Numbered from the stretch's first letter, positions 48,916 to 58,299 are shown. The stretch: DNA of 64,000 bases from Bacteroidota bacterium (GCA_030682255.1 JAUXOK010000020.1:1-64000), one strand, 5' to 3'. Numbers and translations: made by a program. The notes: a model not told the origin generated them from the letters alone.

Positions 48916-51009
48916 CTAGTAATATTTTTTTCTATTGTCTTGAACTTTAGCGGCCTTTTTTAAAGCTTCGAAACTTAAAGAAACAGCTTGCTGTTTTTGA
49001 GAAGCATACAAAATATCTTGTCTTGATTTTAAGTTCTCAGGCATTTGTGGTTTTTTGAGTTCTTCAATAAACAAAAGATGAACACCATTTTCTCCAACAA
49101 TTGGACGACTTAATGTTTTTAGTTTCAATCCAAATGCATAACCCACTAATGGAAAGTCATTGTCTGTGTAAGGAATACTATTAGAGACAAAATTTAGTTG
49201 TTGAAATGGGTAGGCAATAACTTTCATTTTGCTAGCTACTTCATCTAAATTTTTAGATGTTTTTAGTGCTTCTTCTAATTTTGATTTTATTTTTTCTGCC
49301 TTCTTTTCATTGATAACAAATTCTCTAACTTTTTCTCTAACATCTTCTAAATCAGATGTGCCTTCTTTTTTAATTTTTGCCATTCTAGCAACTAATAAAA
49401 AATTGTCAGAAACTATCACATCGGAATATTCACCCTTTTTTGTTTTATCATTATAACACCATTTGACAACATCACCTGTGCTAGGAATACCAGTCATTAA
49501 ATCATCATCTTCTTTGATGTTGTTAGCTATCCCTTTTGTAAAACCATATTTTTTAATTGCGGCATCAAATTCGCCATCTTTACCTTGTAATTGATTTCTA
49601 AAATCAGATATTCTATTGTATAAACTATCTAGAGTAGACGACATTGGTTCTACGGTTTTTCTTATTTGAGCCAATTTGATCAATTGTCTAGAAGGGATTT
49701 CATTTAAGGATATCATATTTAATCCATAGTATGAATTTACGGTAGTGTAATCTAACCCAGACATTTTCTTTAATGCTTTGTTTATTTCTTCAGGTTGAGT
49801 GCCTTCTCTAAACCAACCCATGTCATACACTGGTCCGATTTCTTGATTGTTGAATTTGTTTTGAAGAAATTCTAAAGCGTTTTTGGCGTTTTTAGATTCA
49901 GCTGTGATTTTTTTAGCTTTTGCAGTAGCTTCTAAGGTGTCTTTTTTAGTGCCACCTATAACTGGAATTTCGAATCTAATAGCATTGTAGTATAAAACAG
50001 AATCGTTTTTCTTATCTAAAACTTTGAATAAACTATAGCCACCTTCGAAAAATATTGGTCCAAATACAGAATCAATTGGTGAATTAAATAAGATTGGTTC
50101 GATTTCTTTATTATATGATCCTCTCGATTGAAAGTATACATCAAATGGATTAGAGCTGTTTAGGGTAACAAAAAGTGAATCATCTTCGGTAGATTTGAAT
50201 GAACTAATCATTGATTCTAACTCGTATTTAGCTTCTAATGTATCAGCTTTACTGGCTGTAATATTCACCATCACATATTCAATATCTCTTGATGCTTTTT
50301 GTTGAAATTTATCTTTATTTTTGTTTAAGTATGATTTAAGATCGGCATCGGTAACTTCAATTTCTTTATTGTCTATAGAGCTAAAACTAATAGTCAACGA
50401 CTTGCCAATTGCTTCAGCAGTATTAGCTATATAATCATCTTCAGCATCCAAAGATGTTGCATAAATTGATTTATTTAGCATTGAATTGTATTTTTTTGAT
50501 TTTACATCTAGTGCAATTTGCTTTACAATAAGCTCAAATTGTTCCATCATTTTTGGATCTTTTTTTGCAACTTGATTTCTAAAGTTTATTACGTTAGAAG
50601 GGCTAAAAACACCTTCTTGAGAAAAATACTGCTTAATTGTTGGGTGAGCATCATCAGAATACAAAAGTTTGCCAGATTCTTCAGGCGTAATATCTATGCC
50701 TAACTTTGCATATTCTTTATCTATTACTAAAGTTTGAATAAATTGATTCCAAGCATACATTGAGGCTTGCTGTTTTACTTCTTCGGAGGCAAACTGACCA
50801 TTGTTTTCAAATTGTTGAAGCATTTCTCTGTATTTGGCATCAAATTCTGGAAGCGTTATTGATGTGCCATCTATCTCTCCAACACTATCGGTTGAAGTGG
50901 CGATACTCTTATCTCCTGTTAGGAAATCTGTCAAAACAAATATCAAAAGTGATACTAAAATAACCACCAATACCCATTTGGAATTTCTAAGTTTATTAAT
51001 TACAGCCAT
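48916..51009 (-). CDS. PpiD/SurA-type peptidyl-prolyl isomerase
   Basis: 697-residue inner-membrane-anchored periplasmic foldase. N-terminal helix (residues 12-30, WVLVVILVSLLIFVLTDFL), a SurA_N-like chaperone region (VGEIDGTSITLPEFDAKYREML at about 42-63), and a parvulin-like middle region around 335-440 (degenerate: ATAKAKKITAESKNA...). The C-terminal helical part resembles PpiD. It assists folding of exported and outer-membrane proteins. hppD starts 9 bp downstream, so the two may be co-transcribed. Confidence 0.88.
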   Translation of the reverse strand: MAVINKLRNSKWVLVVILVSLLIFVLTDFLTGDKSIATSTDSVGEIDGTSITLPEFDAKYREMLQQFENNGQFASEEVKQQASMYAWNQFIQTLVIDKEYAKLGIDITPEESGKLLYSDDAHPTIKQYFSQEGVFSPSNVINFRNQVAKKDPKMMEQFELIVKQIALDVKSKKYNSMLNKSIYATSLDAEDDYIANTAEAIGKSLTISFSSIDNKEIEVTDADLKSYLNKNKDKFQQKASRDIEYVMVNITASKADTLEAKYELESMISSFKSTEDDSLFVTLNSSNPFDVYFQSRGSYNKEIEPILFNSPIDSVFGPIFFEGGYSLFKVLDKKNDSVLYYNAIRFEIPVIGGTKKDTLEATAKAKKITAESKNAKNALEFLQNKFNNQEIGPVYDMGWFREGTQPEEINKALKKMSGLDYTTVNSYYGLNMISLNEIPSRQLIKLAQIRKTVEPMSSTLDSLYNRISDFRNQLQGKDGEFDAAIKKYGFTKGIANNIKEDDDLMTGIPSTGDVVKWCYNDKTKKGEYSDVIVSDNFLLVARMAKIKKEGTSDLEDVREKVREFVINEKKAEKIKSKLEEALKTSKNLDEVASKMKVIAYPFQQLNFVSNSIPYTDNDFPLVGYAFGLKLKTLSRPIVGENGVHLLFIEELKKPQMPENLKSRQDILYASQKQQAVSLSFEALKKAAKVQDNRKKYY

Positions 51010-51075
51010 ATATTTTTAAAAGATTTGCAAAATAATACTTTTAATCGCTAATAATCAAACTGATTATTAAAAAAA

Positions 51076-52335
51076 CTAAAATTTTATTCGCCTTGTTACA
51101 ATATAAGTGTATTTATTGTCAACTAAGGTCGTATATGCCAACAATCCTTCTTCTATATTAGACTGATTAAAAAGACTTAAAGCTATATAATCTCCCAAAA
51201 AACTATTTTTAGATTTGAAACTTGTTTCAGCTATTTTGTTTCCTATTGCGATTCCAGTTTTATCAAGTTCATCAATTTTAGCTTTGTAAATGATAATTTC
51301 AGACTCTTTTGATGCTTCATCTTGTTTGCCAATCCCATAGAAAACAACATATGCTTTGTTTTTATGTGTTTGTACAAATGGCATTACTGAACTGATACCT
51401 TCATCCATTTGTATGTTTTTTATATCGCTCCATTTTTCGTTTATCACATCATAAAACATGTAATAAACTTTTGAAACGCCATTCACCTCTGCTGCCCAAA
51501 TTGCCATTAGATTATCATTTAATGAAACTAAAAATGGCATGCCATTGGCTCTCCAAAAACCAGGAGCAGAAATTTCCCAACCATTTTCATGATTGCCAAT
51601 AGATTGTGGTGTGTCCCATTTAGTGCCATTAATGCTTTTTGCAAACCATAATTGATTCATGCCACTCCATAAAGCATACACATGCCCAATTTTTCTATCC
51701 ATACAAACAGTGGCTCCTTCCATAGCAGAATCGCCATCTACTGCAATTCCACTTGTTTTGCTGATTATTTGAGGAGTTGAAAAACTTTTGCCATTGTCTG
51801 CTGAATAGGCATGCATTATTCTGGTTGAATCGCCCTTTGCCCGACTGTTGTATTTATCAAAACAAGTCCATGTTAAATGTATCATTTGATTGCTTTTTGT
51901 GTTGGCAGGTTTTTGAACAAATAACCATGGCTTATCTTGCATTTTGCCTACTTGATACCCAACACCAACACTTGCTTTTACTTTCTTGGTTTTAAATCCA
52001 AATGATTGAAAGACAATTCTATCAAAGGATTCTGGCCATTTTAAAGTTTTGTTTTTTGCTAAATGTACCAAATAAACCCTGCCAAACTCGTCATTTACCA
52101 AAACAGGATCGCCATAAAAACCATATTTTGAACTTACTTCAACTCTCCTAAATGTTTTGCCAGAATCTTTACTTCTAAAAACATGGTGGTTATTAAATGC
52201 TAATACGATTTGTGCGTTGTTTTTTGGATTAATTACCATTGATGGTTCGTTGCCACCTTTAAATTGATTGTTTAAAACAATTTGCGCAAAGAGTTGACTA
52301 GCAATAAATGACAAGAGAAATAATACCATTTTCAT
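51076..52335 (-). CDS. Secreted BNR/sialidase-like beta-propeller protein
   Basis: 419 residues: signal peptide (cleaved near LFAQ), then a propeller with Asp-box-like motifs (RSKDSGKTFRRVE, YSADNGKSFSTPQ), typical of BNR repeats in sialidases and other exported proteins. The Arg triad of true sialidases is not evident, so enzyme activity is doubtful. No T9SS sorting domain at the C-terminus (ends TYIVTRRIKF). Divergent from the 188-residue gene, with its own -7 element 4 bp before the ATG. Confidence 0.75.
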   Translation of the reverse strand: MKMVLFLLSFIASQLFAQIVLNNQFKGGNEPSMVINPKNNAQIVLAFNNHHVFRSKDSGKTFRRVEVSSKYGFYGDPVLVNDEFGRVYLVHLAKNKTLKWPESFDRIVFQSFGFKTKKVKASVGVGYQVGKMQDKPWLFVQKPANTKSNQMIHLTWTCFDKYNSRAKGDSTRIMHAYSADNGKSFSTPQIISKTSGIAVDGDSAMEGATVCMDRKIGHVYALWSGMNQLWFAKSINGTKWDTPQSIGNHENGWEISAPGFWRANGMPFLVSLNDNLMAIWAAEVNGVSKVYYMFYDVINEKWSDIKNIQMDEGISSVMPFVQTHKNKAYVVFYGIGKQDEASKESEIIIYKAKIDELDKTGIAIGNKIAETSFKSKNSFLGDYIALSLFNQSNIEEGLLAYTTLVDNKYTYIVTRRIKF

Positions 52336-52339
52336 TGAG

Positions 52340-52347
52340 CAAACTTA
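52340..52347 (-). promoter_or_regulatory. -7 promoter element (TAAGTTTG) of the BNR gene
   Basis: Minus-strand perfect TAnnTTTG match, 4 bases before the ATG at 52335. Confidence 0.55.
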
Positions 52348-52373
52348 AATTAAATTTATTGAAAAAAACCGAA

Positions 52374-52381
52374 TAATTTTG
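52374..52381 (+). promoter_or_regulatory. -7 promoter element (TAATTTTG) of the 188-residue gene
   Basis: Perfect TAnnTTTG match, 5 bases before the GTG at 52387. It supports the GTG as the real start. Confidence 0.55.
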
Positions 52382-52386
52382 CAGCT

Positions 52387-52953
52387 GTGCACGACATCGA
52401 ACCATATTATCATTGGCTACATTTGTATAACTCAGAAAATGACTCACGCTCTCCTTTTTACGAGCAGGTGCATAGTGAGTTTGAATTTTCTAATTCTGTT
52501 TACAATTATTTAATTCATCCACAATGGGATAAGTTTGGTTCTTCTACACTTTATTTGAAGGTTATTTATTGCGATTATGATGCTGGTTTTTGCATCATTG
52601 AGTTTATTGGCGAATGGAACGATGCCATAAATAACGATATTATGTGGCTCAAAAGAGAAATAATTGAAGTAATGATGCAAGATGGCATTTCTAAATTTAT
52701 TTTGATAGGTGAAAATATTCTTAATTTTCATGCTTCTGATGATTCTTATTACGAAGAGTGGTTTAATGAATTAGATGAAGGTTGGATTGGTTTTGTTAAT
52801 TTCAGGGAACATGTTTTAGAGGAATTTAATCACACTAATATTGATTATTTTATCCACTATGGAGGGGAGTTAGATCAAATGGAATGGCGAAAATTGTCGC
52901 CTAATCAGCTTTATGAAAGAATTGATGATATCATTCAACACAGATTGAATTAG
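52387..52953 (+). CDS. Conserved-looking acidic hypothetical protein
   Basis: 188 residues, starting with GTG, soluble, rich in Asp, Glu, Tyr and Trp (YYEEWFNELDEGWIGFVNF). An N-terminal DIEPYYHWLHLYNSENDSRSPF stretch and long regular secondary structure suggest a globular cytosolic protein. I do not recognise the family. The start is fixed by a promoter element just upstream and the absence of a nearby ATG. It is convergent with xerD. Confidence 0.7.
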   Translation: MHDIEPYYHWLHLYNSENDSRSPFYEQVHSEFEFSNSVYNYLIHPQWDKFGSSTLYLKVIYCDYDAGFCIIEFIGEWNDAINNDIMWLKREIIEVMMQDGISKFILIGENILNFHASDDSYYEEWFNELDEGWIGFVNFREHVLEEFNHTNIDYFIHYGGELDQMEWRKLSPNQLYERIDDIIQHRLN

Positions 52954-53075
52954 TGTTTATAATAATTAAAATTTTTATTTTTAATACTATCGCTTGAATG
53001 AAAGTAATAAGTATTTAAGTTTAGAAACTTCGGCATAAGAATGATGTAAAAAAGTGTTTCTGTTTGAAGTTTCAT

Positions 53076-53981
53076 TTATTTTTTAGCTCTTGGGTGATAT
53101 AAAACAAAAGTCTCTCTCAGGTAATTAGTATCTAAATGTGTATAAATTTCAGTAGTAGTTATACTTTCATGACCTAACATTTGCTGAACAGCTCTCAAAT
53201 CTGCACCACCCTCAACAAGACAGGTTGCAAATGAATGCCTAAATGTGTGTGGGCTGATATTTTTTTTAATATTGGCTAATTGAGTCAAATTTTTAATGAT
53301 TTTAAAAATATAAATTCGGCTTAAGCTTTTGCCTCGAGCATTAAGAAAAACATGGTCAGAGAATTTGGGGTCTATTTTTAGATGGATTCTCACCTCTTCT
53401 GTATATATTTGTATCGCTTTTAGTGCCACTTTGCTGATGGGAACCAACCTCTCTTTATTGCCTTTTCCACTAACTTTAATGTAAGTTTCTTCTTTATCTA
53501 TGCCGGAAATTTTTAGTCCAACTAATTCACTAACACGCAATCCGCAAGCAAATAAAGTTTCTATAATTGCTTTGTCTCTGTGTGCCGATGGTTTAGTCAT
53601 ATCTATATGAGCCAACATGTTTAAAATTTCATCAAAACTTAAAACCTCAGGTAGTTTTCTGGCTAGTTTTGGCATTTCAAGAAACTCTGTAGGATTGTTA
53701 TCGCATATATCTTCCATTAAAAGATATTTATAAAACGCCCTCAATCCACTAATCATTCTTGCTTGACTGCTGCTAGCCACTCCAGCTTTATTTAATTGAA
53801 GTAGATATTCCCTTAGTTCATTATAAGTGATTTTTTCTGGTTGAATATTTAAATCATTCTTGTCTAAAAATGACTTAAAATACCGCATATCATGCAAATA
53901 TGCCTCGATGCTATTTTTAGAAAGAGATTTTTCAAGTTGTAAATACTGTTTGAAACCCTTAATGGCACTGTGCCAATCCAT
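53076..53981 (-). CDS. xerD: Tyrosine recombinase XerD
   Basis: Site-specific recombinase that resolves chromosome dimers at dif. 301 residues: N-terminal SAM-like core-binding domain (1-100) and a catalytic domain with Arg149, Lys173, His245-x-x-Arg248, His271 and nucleophile Tyr280 all present. Length and motifs fit XerD/XerC rather than a phage integrase. It starts 3 bp after the Omp28-like gene, so it is the second gene of that operon. Confidence 0.94.
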   Translation of the reverse strand: MDWHSAIKGFKQYLQLEKSLSKNSIEAYLHDMRYFKSFLDKNDLNIQPEKITYNELREYLLQLNKAGVASSSQARMISGLRAFYKYLLMEDICDNNPTEFLEMPKLARKLPEVLSFDEILNMLAHIDMTKPSAHRDKAIIETLFACGLRVSELVGLKISGIDKEETYIKVSGKGNKERLVPISKVALKAIQIYTEEVRIHLKIDPKFSDHVFLNARGKSLSRIYIFKIIKNLTQLANIKKNISPHTFRHSFATCLVEGGADLRAVQQMLGHESITTTEIYTHLDTNYLRETFVLYHPRAKK

Positions 53982-53984
53982 GAT

Positions 53985-54842
53985 TTATTTCAAACTGATT
54001 TGACGAACGTTCACAACTTCATTTGTTACTACATCGGTTACCACACACATCAAATGGCATTTATTGATATCCATATTTGTTGGTATTGAATAATTGTATT
54101 CTTTAATAATAACTCTGCCAGGAACTAAACTTTCATTTATGGGGTTTCCTGTTGCTAATCCAAATGAATGACGCAAAACATGATTGTGTTCATAATCGTC
54201 TTTTTCTTTGGCGCCATCAGGCATAGCTTGTTTGCTCAATAAGCCATCTTCTGTTAAGTATAGAGAAAACTTGTGGTTGTTGTTTGGTGCTGATGTGTAA
54301 GTAAGGTTCATGATAAAATTCAATTCTCTGTTTGTAATTGTTTTTTCAAGTGAAATATTAACGGGAGTAGCCAGTTTTAAGCGTTCGTTGACAAGGTTGG
54401 CCCAAGTAGTGTATGATTGAAAACGAACAGATTGACCTGTAAAGATATGCCTATCAACGTAACCAGATGGTAAACCAGTTGGAACCCCCAAAGCATCTAT
54501 AATTTGAAAACTGAAATCATTGGTTAAATCCATGAACCCATCAAAAGGCAAGGTGAAGTTTGGCATGTGTCGAGTATAAATTGCTAATAATAGTACGCTA
54601 TCTTCTGTCTTGCTAGTAATGATGTCTTTAGCTCTGCTAGCAGCTTTTGGGCAGTTATTACATCTAACGCCTGTAATGTCATCTATTAAAACAGCTTTAT
54701 GTTGTGCAGCAGGAATAATTGTAGTGATATAAGAGCTGTCTTTAGATTTAACGCTAGGGTTTAAGTCGATAAATGGAGGCACTTCCTCACAAGCAATTAA
54801 CATTACAGAAAAAACGGCTATGATGATATTAAAACATTTCAT
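53985..54842 (-). CDS. Omp28-related lipoprotein
   Basis: 285 residues: lipoprotein signal (LIAC, Cys18) and an Omp28-type domain with the thioredoxin-like start VLIDDITGVRCNNCPKAAS, where the CxxC could be redox-active. The second half is beta-rich. Omp28 family proteins are surface or periplasmic and often carry a T9SS domain; none is present here. First gene before xerD. Confidence 0.83.
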   Translation of the reverse strand: MKCFNIIIAVFSVMLIACEEVPPFIDLNPSVKSKDSSYITTIIPAAQHKAVLIDDITGVRCNNCPKAASRAKDIITSKTEDSVLLLAIYTRHMPNFTLPFDGFMDLTNDFSFQIIDALGVPTGLPSGYVDRHIFTGQSVRFQSYTTWANLVNERLKLATPVNISLEKTITNRELNFIMNLTYTSAPNNNHKFSLYLTEDGLLSKQAMPDGAKEKDDYEHNHVLRHSFGLATGNPINESLVPGRVIIKEYNYSIPTNMDINKCHLMCVVTDVVTNEVVNVRQISLK

Positions 54843-54847
54843 TACTA

Positions 54848-54855
54848 CAAATATA
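54848..54855 (-). promoter_or_regulatory. -7 promoter element (TATATTTG) of the Omp28-xerD operon
   Basis: Minus-strand perfect TAnnTTTG match, 5 bases before the ATG at 54842. Confidence 0.55.
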
Positions 54856-54928
54856 CTATTTTGTATAATTGTTAGATACGCATAGAAATAAAATTACAAA
54901 AAAATGTCATAATTAAGTAATTACCATC

Positions 54929-54936
54929 TAATTTTG
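54929..54936 (+). promoter_or_regulatory. -7 promoter element (TAATTTTG) of tRNA-Leu
   Basis: Perfect TAnnTTTG match, 35 bp before the mature tRNA 5' end, leaving a short 5' leader for RNase P. Confidence 0.5.
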
Positions 54937-54971
54937 CAATCTTTCGTTCTTTAATATATAAATAACCCTAT

Positions 54972-55054
54972 GCCCACGTGGTGAAATTGGTAGACACGCC
55001 ACCTTGAGGGGGTGGTTTCCTTTGGATGTGCAAGTTCGAATCTTGTCGTGGGCA
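54972..55054 (+). tRNA. tRNA-Leu (anticodon GAG)
   Basis: Acceptor stem GCCCACG / CGTGGGC with discriminator A, D-arm GAAATTGGTAGAC, anticodon stem CCACC / GGTGG around loop TTGAGGG giving anticodon GAG (CUU/CUC), a class II long variable arm, and T-loop GTTCGAATC. The CCA end is not encoded (CGG follows). Confidence 0.96.
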
Positions 55055-55117
55055 CGGTTTATAGACTTTCTCTGTTTGTTCGTCTATACAATAGTTGTTG
55101 CAACAATTAATTTGTTT

Positions 55118-55125
55118 TATATTTG
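55118..55125 (+). promoter_or_regulatory. Promoter -7 element (TATATTTG) of the T9SS cargo gene
   Basis: Perfect TAnnTTTG match, with TTG at 55095-55097 and a 20-bp spacer as a possible -33. It overlaps the upstream TTG of the long frame (55123), so the ATG at 55159 is the real start. Confidence 0.55.
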
Positions 55126-55158
55126 CACTTACTAAATCAAGTCATTTATTTTACCTAC

Positions 55159-56049
55159 ATGAACAAATCAAAACCATTCCTTTTCTCTATCTTTTTTCTT
55201 TTATTTTTAAATGCAAATGCCAAATCTTTTCCAGTTAGTTTGCCACTAAACGCAAACCCTAATCCATTTTCGGGTATTGTTAACGGAGATACAATTGTTA
55301 TTACATCTGTATTGACCATTAATGCATCTATTAATTATCCTCAAACAGATTTAGTATTGATAATTGAAAACAATGGATCTATTAATTGGCCAAATAATTC
55401 TAACTTAACAATTGGCTCTGGAGGTGTGGTTTTTGTTAAAGGATCTGGCGGACTTACCAATTCATCTTCTTGTAATGCAAATAAAAGCTTAACAATTGGA
55501 ACAGTAGTTGCTGCTAGATGCAATGGTGCTTCAGGATCTCAAAGTTTTAGTGCCGTTAATACGTCAGGCGGATTGAACCAAGCTGGCACATTCAGTCTTT
55601 TGTCTTTACAAAATGAAAAAGTTAATATTGAGAGAAACGGATTTATAAATACAATTCAATGGATATCACATAGTACTTCTCCAATTAAAACAGCAAAATT
55701 AAAACATTCATTTAACCAATTTAAGTGGAACACAATTGATGTTATTGAAATTAATAAAGATAACATTAATTATGCTTTTGATCATTTTCAACCCGAAAGT
55801 TCTAACGATTTTTATCAATTAGAGGTTGAGTTTTTTGATGGCACTATACAAATGTCTTCTATTTATAAATTCTATCAATCTAAAAATATAAAAATTCAAA
55901 TTTACCCAAATCCTTTTACAGAAACTTTATTTATATCAGATTGTGAAATAGATGATTACAAAATAATTATATTTGATATAAATGGTAAAGAAATCAATAC
56001 CATTTATCAAAAGGAAATAAATTCAATCCAAATTGATCTTTCAGAATAG
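55159..56049 (+). CDS. Secreted protein with T9SS type A sorting domain, frameshifted near the end
   Basis: About 296 residues from ATG 55159 (MNKSKPFLFSIFFLL, signal peptide ending NANAKS). The N-terminal half is a Ser/Gly/Asn-rich beta region (ITSVLTINASINYPQ, LTIGSGGVVFVKG). A C-terminal T9SS type A sorting domain begins at KIQIYPNPFTETLFIS. Translation stops at a TAG (56047-56049) before the last strands of that domain. In the next frame the missing end continues without interruption as EKGIYYLKIHNETQSY to a TAA at 56118-56120. A single lost A in GAA(A)TAG explains it. As read, the export signal is incomplete. Confidence 0.75.
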   Translation: MNKSKPFLFSIFFLLFLNANAKSFPVSLPLNANPNPFSGIVNGDTIVITSVLTINASINYPQTDLVLIIENNGSINWPNNSNLTIGSGGVVFVKGSGGLTNSSSCNANKSLTIGTVVAARCNGASGSQSFSAVNTSGGLNQAGTFSLLSLQNEKVNIERNGFINTIQWISHSTSPIKTAKLKHSFNQFKWNTIDVIEINKDNINYAFDHFQPESSNDFYQLEVEFFDGTIQMSSIYKFYQSKNIKIQIYPNPFTETLFISDCEIDDYKIIIFDINGKEINTIYQKEINSIQIDLSE

Positions 56050-56120
56050 AAAAAGGGATTTACTATTTAAAAATCCATAATGAAACTCAAAGTTATATTG
56101 ATAAAATAATAAAACTTTAA
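56050..56120 (+). pseudogene. Out-of-frame remainder of the T9SS sorting domain
   Basis: Reading from GGG at 56055 in the shifted frame gives GIYYLKI and, at the end, YIDKIIKL before TAA. This is the normal terminal motif of type A sorting domains (GxYxLxI...KIIxx). It belongs to the gene at 55159. Confidence 0.75.
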
Positions 56121-56121
56121 T

Positions 56122-56718
56122 TTATTCCTTTTTAATCCAAAAACACAAATCTAAGTTTTCAAATTCATATACCAATTCGAATGAGTTTGGCACCTCTGTT
56201 TGATTGGTATGATAGGTAATTAATACTGTTCCAATTCCTTTTTTATTCAATTCACTTTTGATATGTGCTACATATTTTTGGTGTAATTGTTCATTTAAAA
56301 GAATATTTTTGTCTATACTTCTGTTGGGATTTATATTTTCAAAAAAAGGATTGAAGTAATAGAAACAATCGTAAGGCGAAAAATCCAAATCACAGACATT
56401 CGTATTAGAGAAACTTACATTATTGAGTTGAGTGGTTTTAGCCAAACTAATAGCATAAAGGTGTGATTGTTTTCTGATTTCAATACCATGAAAATGGGCT
56501 TTGCTTAATGAAGATGCAATCAAACAAAATTTTCCTACACCTGAGCCAATGTCTAGTACCTTTTGACATTTTTTTTCGTTGATAAATTCAACTGCTTTTT
56601 CAATGATTAAAATAGGTGTCCAATGCGTGTATGAAGACACTCTAACTTCGTCAGGTAATAAAATATCAAAGTCACGATCAAAGAATGAATCGCCATTTAT
56701 TAGCTTTTCGTTCCACAT
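56122..56718 (-). CDS. Class I SAM-dependent methyltransferase
   Basis: 198 residues. SAM-binding motif VLDIGSGVGKFCLIASSL (about residues 54-71), then FHGIEIRKQSHLYAISLAK and YYFNPFFENI in the motif IV position. The NPF sequence recalls N- or protein-methyltransferases but does not fix the substrate. Third gene of the SGNH-kdsC operon (3 bp after kdsC). Confidence 0.82.
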   Translation of the reverse strand: MWNEKLINGDSFFDRDFDILLPDEVRVSSYTHWTPILIIEKAVEFINEKKCQKVLDIGSGVGKFCLIASSLSKAHFHGIEIRKQSHLYAISLAKTTQLNNVSFSNTNVCDLDFSPYDCFYYFNPFFENINPNRSIDKNILLNEQLHQKYVAHIKSELNKKGIGTVLITYHTNQTEVPNSFELVYEFENLDLCFWIKKE

Positions 56719-56721
56719 AGC

Positions 56722-57243
56722 TTACCATTTGTGAGTTTCATTCCCCCACCATTTTTCTTGAATCTTCATTGTTTTTTCAATGATATCTCTTACACAGCCT
56801 TTTCCGCCATCTAAAGGTGAAACATATTGACAAATCTTTTTTACATCTATTGCAGCATCCGCTGGACAAGTAGAAAATCCAACCATTTGAAGCAAGGGAT
56901 AGTCGGGCATATCATCTCCCATGTATAAAATCTCTTCATTTTTTAAGTTATATTTGTTTGTAAACTCATTGAATGCCTTTAATTTATGATCTTGTCCTAC
57001 ATAAATATCTGTTACACCTAGTATTTCAAATCTTTTGATAACTCCTGCTGATTTTCCTCCTGAAATAATTGCAATATGATAATTATTTTTAACAGCATGT
57101 TGAATGGCATAACCATCTTTGATGTTAAAACTTCTCAAAAAATAACCATCTTCTGTAGCTATTACGCTACCATCTGTCATCACACCGTCTACATCAAAAA
57201 CAAATGCTTTGATGTTTTTTAATTTATCGTATATCAATTCCAT
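56722..57243 (-). CDS. kdsC: 3-deoxy-D-manno-octulosonate 8-phosphate phosphatase
   Basis: HAD-superfamily (C0-type, tetrameric) phosphatase releasing Kdo from Kdo-8-phosphate for lipopolysaccharide. 173 residues, the compact length of KdsC. Motif I FDVDGVMTDG (Asp17, Asp19), motif II IISGG, and motif III MGDDMPDYPLL. It lies 7 bp after the SGNH hydrolase gene; the operon may serve cell-envelope glycans. Confidence 0.92.
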   Translation of the reverse strand: MELIYDKLKNIKAFVFDVDGVMTDGSVIATEDGYFLRSFNIKDGYAIQHAVKNNYHIAIISGGKSAGVIKRFEILGVTDIYVGQDHKLKAFNEFTNKYNLKNEEILYMGDDMPDYPLLQMVGFSTCPADAAIDVKKICQYVSPLDGGKGCVRDIIEKTMKIQEKWWGNETHKW

Positions 57244-57250
57244 TTATCTG

Positions 57251-58294
57251 TTATTTTAAGTTGAATTTTAATTCGTCATATATGATTTCTGAAACCATTT
57301 CAGAACCTTCGTTTGAAAAATGATAACCATCGTAAAAAAATCGAGAATCTTTGGGCAGTCTTTTTGCTAAAGGCACAAATTTTAATCTGTTTTTATTCGC
57401 AATTTCTTCTGTTGCCTGATTATATAATTTAATCATTTTTTCCATTGTTTTACCGTTTAAGTTGCCTGTTTTGATATTGCCCAAATAAACATCAGATACT
57501 AAATCATATTCATTGCTAAAAAGGATAGATTGTGATACTAAAATAAGTGTGATATTGTTTTTTTTACACATCTGAGCAAACTTGTTCAATCGCTTTTTGT
57601 ATTGCTTTAGTTTCTCTTTTTCTTCATTAGCCAATTCATTGATAACACTATCGCTTATTTCTAATTTTTCTGTAAGTGAAATATTCGGAATTATTTGATG
57701 ATTCAAACCTGCTTTTTGTGCTTGTCTAGCTCTTAATAAATTGATTATGGTTGATGGAATTTCTAGAGATTGATAGATGCTTTGGGTCCAAGATAACTTT
57801 TTTTCTTCAAATTGATTGGCTTCTTTAATGTGTAAATCATTCAGACCACACATTAAAATGATATATTTTGGTTTTAGAGGAATAACATAGTTTTTTAACA
57901 TTTTTAAATGCCCAAAGGTAGAATGACCGTCCATCCCAGCATTATTTACCCAAAAGTGGGTGTCTTTTTGTTCGAGTTTTTTCGCTAATAAGTTTGGCCA
58001 ATCTTTGCCATCACTCAGGTAAAAGCATTCTGTGGTGCTTCCTCCCATGAATATTATTTTCTTTTTGTCTTTATTAGGTTCTTCTCCTCTAAATCCAAGG
58101 CTATTTTTTGTGTGTAGGATATGTGTGTCAATAACATTGGTTTCATTTTGATTTATTTCATAACTGGTATTTTTGGGAAGAATGATTTTTTCAATTTTAA
58201 TTCTTGAGGTAAAAGGGTTGTAAAATTGAAGAAAAACTTCCAGTCCAATTAGAATGATAAGCAAAAAACGACAAACTTTCCAAAACCAACGCAT
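57251..58294 (-). CDS. Membrane-anchored SGNH/GDSL-family hydrolase
   Basis: 347 residues: one N-terminal membrane anchor (residues 6-24), then an SGNH domain with nucleophile Ser86 in FMGGSTTECF, Gly in NNAGMDGHST, Asn in CGLNDLH and the Asp-x-x-His pair in FYDGYHFS. Such enzymes deacylate or deacetylate glycans or lipids; the substrate is not evident. First gene of an operon with kdsC and a methyltransferase, with a -7 element 5 bp before its ATG. Confidence 0.85.
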   Translation of the reverse strand: MRWFWKVCRFLLIILIGLEVFLQFYNPFTSRIKIEKIILPKNTSYEINQNETNVIDTHILHTKNSLGFRGEEPNKDKKKIIFMGGSTTECFYLSDGKDWPNLLAKKLEQKDTHFWVNNAGMDGHSTFGHLKMLKNYVIPLKPKYIILMCGLNDLHIKEANQFEEKKLSWTQSIYQSLEIPSTIINLLRARQAQKAGLNHQIIPNISLTEKLEISDSVINELANEEKEKLKQYKKRLNKFAQMCKKNNITLILVSQSILFSNEYDLVSDVYLGNIKTGNLNGKTMEKMIKLYNQATEEIANKNRLKFVPLAKRLPKDSRFFYDGYHFSNEGSEMVSEIIYDELKFNLK

Positions 58295-58299
58295 TGATG

